Below are positions 17,117 through 21,276 of a stretch of DNA of 21,276 nt, piece after piece; the stretch's first letter is position 1, and each line of letters begins with the position of its first letter. The notes beneath the pieces are model-generated. The model was given only the letters and a program-made list of their open reading frames with translations. It was not told the origin of the DNA and searched no databases. The translations under genes and the position numbers were made by a program. This DNA is from Chara braunii (Eukaryota; Streptophyta; Charophyceae; Charales; Characeae): NCBI GenBank assembly GCA_003427395.1, contig BFEA01000002.1, positions 2,489,751 to 2,511,026 on the forward strand, given 5' to 3'.

Positions 17117-18898
17117 ATGGCCGACGACGTGTCACAAACCGCCGATGAGGCAACGACCTCGGCACCGGGCTCCATACCCAGGGCCATCAGCCCAGGGGGA
17201 TCTGCACACCCTCCTCACCTCCCTCCTTGCACCCTTACAGGCATAGGTGGCAACTCTTGCTGCTGGCCTGCGGCAACTCCAAGACCGTGGTCGTCCCTCC
17301 TCTCCCCATTCTCTCTCTTTCCCTGGCTCCTAGTCCCGGTCCCCCGTCCTCCGACATGGTGGCCACGACAGAGCTTCCTCCTCCGCTGTCCACGCTCTTA
17401 GCATGACGGGCACCACGGACCAGACCTTCCCTCATTCTATGGGCGCACTCGCCCAGACTCCGGTCACTACGGCCACGAGACCCCAACCCTCTGCCGCGGT
17501 CTCAGCTTTTCCGGGCGCCCCGCTTCTCCCTCCCCTTCGCACGACCGTAGCGCCAACTGACTGAGAGTCTCCCCCCTGTGGGATGCCCCGCGCCGCTCGT
17601 GCGTCCACTTCCCCCACTCTTCCTCCTGCCACTCCTCGCTTGATCTACGTTCGACGTCTTGAGGATGAGCTTGTCTAGACCTGGGCCAACCTCGCCCTCT
17701 TACGCCTTCAACCACCCCTACCCTCATAGGTGGCCGTGCCTTCGGGCGCACCCCTTTCTTCCTCTACTCTTCTATCCATGCAGGCTCGCTTCCTCCACCC
17801 TGCACCCCCTCCACCCCCATCCTACTCTTTCCTACTCCCTCGGCTGCTGCGACCTCTTCTATCGTAGCTCCCTCGCAGCTTGCCGCTGTTGCCCCCGCCG
17901 CTCCACCATGCAGCCCGAGCATACAATCAGTTGCGCCCCCTTCTCCAGGACCTATGCCGACTTACTCGGCCGTAGCGCAGACCAATACTCCTCGATCTCC
18001 TCGCCACCAAAATAGTCGCACACCACTCGTCCGCTTGACGGACATTCTCTTGTATGATGACACAGGGATACGAGTGTCTCGGTGGCTGCAATCTGCCACC
18101 CGCACGCTCCAGCTCATGGTCGTCCCACCCGACACGTGGGTGACTCACCTCTCCACGCGCCTGCACGACGGTTCTTTCGACGCCTAGAAAGATTTCTACA
18201 CTCACTCCCTTCGTGAGGGTCGGACTCCGACCTTCATGGATTTTCAGGCATTCCTCGAGGATCATTTCGGAGCCCAACATGACGTGACTGGCGCCTTCAA
18301 GTGAGTCGTTACTACACGCTGGTCCGTCTCTGGTGGCGCTGCTGGCCTGGACCGCCACATCCAGGTCTTTCAGGACGCCCGCCTCATTTGTGATGTGGTG
18401 TTCCTCCCCGAGGTTGCCCTCATCAATCGTTTCTTGACCAACCTTCCCCTTTAGAACCGCTCCGAGTTATGGCGGTATGAGTTCACATCGGCCTTGCAGG
18501 CTTACGAGGCCGCCAGGGCCCATCAGCAGATGCGGGCTCGTTTTCAACCCACTTCCTCCTCCCAACCTCGACGTACTGGTTACGCTCTCTCCTTCTCTCA
18601 CGACACTTGCCACTGGCAGCGCCATTCTCCTTTCCACGGTCGTCCCCGCCGTTTCCCGCAGCAAACCTGTCACTTCTCGCGTCGCTTCAACGCGCTCGAG
18701 TATGGTGAGCAGGACGTTGTTGCCCCGCCGTCGCCTGAGGGTGACCATAGCGATGAGGCGAGGCCGTCTACCACCACCTAGAGGACTCTACCCTCCCTAT
18801 AGCCGAACGACTCCAGCTCGCCCTTTCCACCCTCTACCGGGCACGCAGCCGCTCTGGTCACGCTGGCCCATCGCCCCCCGAGGTCTGCGTTACCGCTC
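17117..18898 (+). pseudogene. decayed gag of a Ty3/gypsy-type retrotransposon
   Basis: A plausible start is ATG at 17117 (MADDVSQTADEATTSAP). A frameshift near 17200 leads into a helical segment, VATLAAGLRQLQDRG, at about 17247-17291. A long Pro/Ala/Ser-rich linker follows to about 18010. The gag core runs in one frame from about 18030 (LVRLTDILLYDDTG, then VSRWLQSATRTLQLM) through aromatic/Leu-spaced segments (DFQAFLEDHFG, IQVFQDARLICDVVF, RSELWRYEF) typical of retrotransposon capsid domains. Stops interrupt at 17244, 18185, 18302, 18452, 18779 and 18800: five TAG and one TGA. No zinc knuckle was seen. In intact elements Gag builds the cytoplasmic particle that packages the RNA; this copy cannot. 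The assignment rests on overall pattern and on the protease-like region downstream. Confidence 0.72.
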
Positions 18899-19035
18899 GC
18901 TAGTTGAGCGAGGGGTCGGAGCTCAAATTTTTTAGCTCCGCTCAATCCCGTGCTCGAAAGCGCTTAAGCGAGGTTTGAGCAGGCGCGATAATTTTTTCCC
19001 CCCCAAAAAGAATGAGCAAAAAAAATACAAAATAT

Positions 19036-19345
19036 AAAGGGTTGTAGATATTTTTGAGATCTACAACACTGCGTTTTTTATTTTATTTTTTGAGCCTCTC
19101 CTATATTTTAAAAAAATCAAAAACGAAAAGAAAGAAAATAATAAAACAGAAACAATATGAAATTGGTGGGTTTTTCGTTTTTTTCACAGAGATTGTTTTG
19201 CAGGCAAACAATTAACAGAATACATAATAAAAAATGTAGTGTTGTAGATATTTTAGAAATCTACGACCCTATATTTTTTATTATATTTTTTATAAGTTCG
19301 TATATATTTAAAAAAATAAAAAACATAAAAACGAGAAAAAAAGAC
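19036..19345. repeat. two 200-bp-spaced units with a gttgtagat hairpin
   Basis: Unit 1 has gttgtagat (19041-19049) pairing perfectly with atctacaac (19059-19067). Unit 2 has gttgtagat (19241-19249) and atctacgac (19259-19267), with one T-G wobble. Both continue into a ttttttatt block and an aaaaaaatNaaaaacNNaaa block. The hairpins are offset by exactly 200 bp. A perfect attgttt/aaacaat stem lies between them at 19192-19212. Such gttgtagat...atctacaac foldbacks resemble sequences I associate with plant MITEs; that link is from memory, not tested. Confidence 0.8.
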
Positions 19346-19380
19346 ACACAGATCCCGCCCAGGCCGGACCTGCCGACACT

Positions 19381-19462
19381 GACACACATGAACACACACA
19401 CACGCCCGCGCAGACACACACACACACACACACATATACACATATACACACACAGAGAGAGA

Positions 19463-19505
<43 letters not shown>

Positions 19506-19506
19506 C
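19381..19506. repeat. (AC)n then (GA)n compound microsatellite
   Basis: An ac/at dinucleotide tract (about 19381-19454) passes directly into a ga tract (about 19454-19506). Long minus-strand frames here are only Val/Cys and Ser/Leu alternations. Confidence 0.95.
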
Positions 19507-19721
19507 CACCACCTTCCCCACCCAGCCCCTTTCCCCCCCCCAAAAATCACCCCCCACCACCCGACTTTTTTTTTGTGCGCAACCGCCCCCACGACATCCC
19601 CTGCCTTCGCGCAACCCCATGGTGCACGCGCTCTTTTTTTTTTACCAGCGCTTTGAGCGCGGCAGGGGGGTCTTTAAGCGCGCGCGCTCGCGCTCACGCG
19701 CGCTCAAACGGTTTCATAGCC

Positions 19722-20655
19722 CGAGGTCCCTCAGCAGGACCTCCCTCAGGGCTTTGTCCCTCCTCGCGGTGGCCTTTCCGCTGAGGAGCGCGCGACCATT
19801 TTGGGCCGGCGTGGGTGTTTGCGATGTCGCTAGGACGGTCATACCTCCTCGCGGTGCCCTTACACCACCGCCCTCGACCGCCACTACGCTGAGCTCTCTC
19901 GCCAGCGTCGTGCTCAGTCCCCCCGATGCGCCTCACCTCCCCGCGGCGCCTCCTAGCCACGATGCAGTGTACGACTACGCCCTCCTCAGTAGTTGGCTTT
20001 CCGACATCTCCGTCTCGGTTTGCCCTCTCACTACTGGAGTTGAGGTATCGCAGGACCCGACAAAGTGTACTCATCCCTCTGTCGCAGTACCGTCTGCGTC
20101 TCCGCGGACCTCTGTCTCCCCTCCTACCTCTCAGCAACTACCGACACGTCGAGCCATTCGCTCAGCCCGTTGCAGTGAGCAGCTTGCAACTCGCGAGGAC
20201 GTTGTGTCCTCCCATCGGGACTTGAGCATGCTCCAGGCTCGTCAGGAGCGACTCACCCTCCATGTCGCTGCACTGAGTCGTCTTCTTGCCATCCTCTATG
20301 ACCCTAATCGCACCCTCCCGATCATTCCAGTACGACTGGGGACCTCCACGAGGGTGTACTCAGCGTTGTGCGATTTCGGTTCTAAGGCAACTTCATTCAC
20401 CCACGTGTGGTGAGAGAAGCCCGCTTAGCCAAAACACAAGACCTAGCGCTTTTTCGATCAGACGGTTACTGACCTCCCTTTCTTCCTCACTTTCGAGTCG
20501 ACTGATCGTCCTCCTCCGTCTCATCGCCACTGCTCCTCTTCACATTTCGACGTGATGGAGACGGGGTACAATTTTATTCTAAGTACTCCGTGGTCTCGTA
20601 GGTTCCATAGCACCAAGGTCAATTCAGCGACCAACACTCTCGTTCACAGAACGAG
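19722..20655 (+). pseudogene. decayed gag C-terminus and aspartic protease region of the same gypsy-type element
   Basis: One frame runs across this segment. A Ser/Pro/Thr-rich part (about 19860-20180) is followed by a helical part (LATREDVV, then QARQERLTLHVAALSRLLA) and a strand leading to the presumed active-site segment, SALCDFGSKATSF at about 20360-20398. Retropepsins use D-S/T-G; here D-F-G is encoded at 20372-20380, so the catalytic triad is altered by one base. After stops at 20411 (TGA), 20426 and 20444 (both TAG) the same frame continues with FDVMETGYNFILSTPW (to 20593), matching the conserved ILG-type segment near the C-terminus of gypsy proteases, with Ser for Gly. The intact enzyme cuts the Gag-Pol polyprotein. 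This copy is dead. Family assignment is by these motifs only. Confidence 0.7.
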
Positions 20656-21111
20656 GTGTGGACAGGCGTATCGCGTACCTTTTATAGTTACCACCGCGAC
20701 ACCACGCCCCGATCCTTGTCCCCCGGAGCTTTCCATGCCCACACCATCTCCTACTATCACCGTCACCTCGCCTCGGCCGTTCGCCCATTGCACTTCATCC
20801 GATAAGACGACGTCACTTTCTTTACGGTGAAAGTTAAGGATCTCTTGCACAATAATCCACCCTGTCCAAATGCCCACCTCATCTCTTTGGAGCCAGATCC
20901 TCCTTCTATCTCCATGGCTTCCATCTCTACTTCCTTCCCCCCGTTGTACGTCAAGTCCACCCCACCGTCGTGCGCTGACACTGTCGCTGAGGAACTCGCA
21001 CACTATACGGCCTATGAAACACCCGCGGACGCGTCCGCGGTGTCGAGCTCGGATGGCAGCCGACCTCGTCCGCGCCACAGAGGCAAATTTACCATATTTT
21101 TCCTGAATTAA
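20656..21111 (+). pseudogene. protease-RT linker remnant, truncated before reverse transcriptase
   Basis: The protease frame stays open to a TGA at 20828-20830, with a Pro/Thr/Ser-rich translation. A neighbouring frame, 20827-21111, then carries KVKDLLHNNPPCPNAHLISLE and an acidic/Ser-rich stretch. Position and composition fit the spacer between protease and RT. No RT motif (such as YxDD) appears before the sequence turns AT-rich at about 21110, so the pol gene is cut off here. Confidence 0.45.
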
Positions 21112-21249
21112 ATAATGGGTAAAACAAATATATATATATGGGGTTGTACGGATTTCTAATCCCTCTCACCCCGTATTTGTTTTTTTGGAAATAGATAAGT
21201 TTTTAGAATTATAAAAAATAAAAAACAGAAAAGGTGAAGAAGATAAATT
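21112..21249. other. AT-rich tail resembling the gttgtagat units
   Basis: It contains ggggttgtacggatttctaa and then aatcc (local stem ggatt-tct-aatcc), a ccgtatttgttttttt block and an attataaaaaataaaaaaca block. The layout resembles the units at 19036 and 19232 but is more diverged. It may be another insertion of the same family that truncates pol. Confidence 0.4.
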
Positions 21250-21272
21250 AAAAAAAAAAAAAAAAAAAAAAA
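21250..21272. repeat. poly-A run near the window end
   Basis: Twenty-three A bases followed by ttgg at the very end. It is probably the point where a short-read contig stopped; a retroposon tail is possible. Confidence 0.9.
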
Positions 21273-21276
21273 TTGG

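Larger units (their letters stand above)
18899..19721. mobile_element. AT-rich insertion between gag and protease remnants
   Basis: GC-rich coding-like sequence gives way abruptly to AT-rich DNA with homopolymers, microsatellites and hairpins, then returns to GC-rich sequence. Near the edges, gtttgagcaggcgcg (about 18972) and cgcgcgctcaaac (about 19698) are inverted relatives, and 18932-18953 forms ggagct/agctcc. The outer limits are uncertain. The + frame from 19157 is open through the block, but its translation of the insertion is Thr/Arg/Glu low complexity and is not a gene. A non-autonomous element is the simplest reading. Confidence 0.5.

Noticed and set aside
19253-19620. Minus-strand frames rich in Ser-Leu and Val-Cys
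   Set aside because: They translate the AC/GA microsatellite.
19157-19721. N-terminal 190 codons of the 418-codon frame ending at 20413
   Set aside because: This part is the AT-rich and microsatellite insertion; only the portion after about 19722 resembles retroelement protein.

Overview
The window looks like transposon-rich nuclear DNA of a eukaryote, most likely a plant or green alga. No intact host gene, rRNA or tRNA gene could be recognised. The green-lineage assignment rests on decayed Ty3/gypsy-type gag and protease remnants, a degenerate TTTAGGG-like patch, and stop codons in the remnants that fit C-to-T decay at CAG/TGG (CHG) and CGA (CG) sites. It is an inference, not a proof. The window starts in a T run and ends in an A run, as if it were one complete short-read contig broken at homopolymers.

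Left third (1-6.5 kb): poly-T; a 124-bp minisatellite (266-930); short diverged direct repeats (1081-1580); a satellite-like family (about 1745-2165); GC-rich DNA with no recognisable gene (2.2-3.4 kb); diverged repeats of about 72-240 bp (3453-4720); a 66-bp tandem duplication (5080-5211); and a CTG-rich stretch.

Middle (6.6-9.1 kb): the most unusual part. An array of ten hairpins (6604-7435) shares a nearly invariant 21-nt apical segment. The flanking arms differ from copy to copy by transitions yet still pair with each other. It is followed by three copies of a 122-124-bp repeat, each folding into a small hairpin, two of them with a C(TACG)G loop. Further short hairpins lie at 8062-9102. 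A related hairpin design with a GCCGAAA/GTCGAAA arm recurs at 16422-16715, upstream of the gypsy remnant.

Right-middle (9.8-15.6 kb): two direct copies of a non-coding unit of about 2.3 kb, separated by the satellite family. Copy 1 carries an insertion of about 690 bp that contains a 304-bp MITE-like element with 45-bp terminal inverted repeats. Copy 1 also contains two exact 38-bp Nextera mate-pair junction adapters (11583-11620, 11797-11834) beside a TC microsatellite, so the assembly is chimeric there and 11583-11834 should not be trusted.

Right third (15.6-21.3 kb): a G-poor pyrimidine tract, hairpin repeats and AT-rich DNA (possible LTR/leader), then a decayed Ty3/gypsy element on the + strand: gag (about 17117-18898), an insertion of about 0.8 kb, the protease region (about 19722-20655) and the start of the protease-RT linker. 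The element ends in AT-rich sequence before any reverse transcriptase. Nothing here looks able to make a functional protein; the window is a record of repeat amplification, nested insertion and decay.
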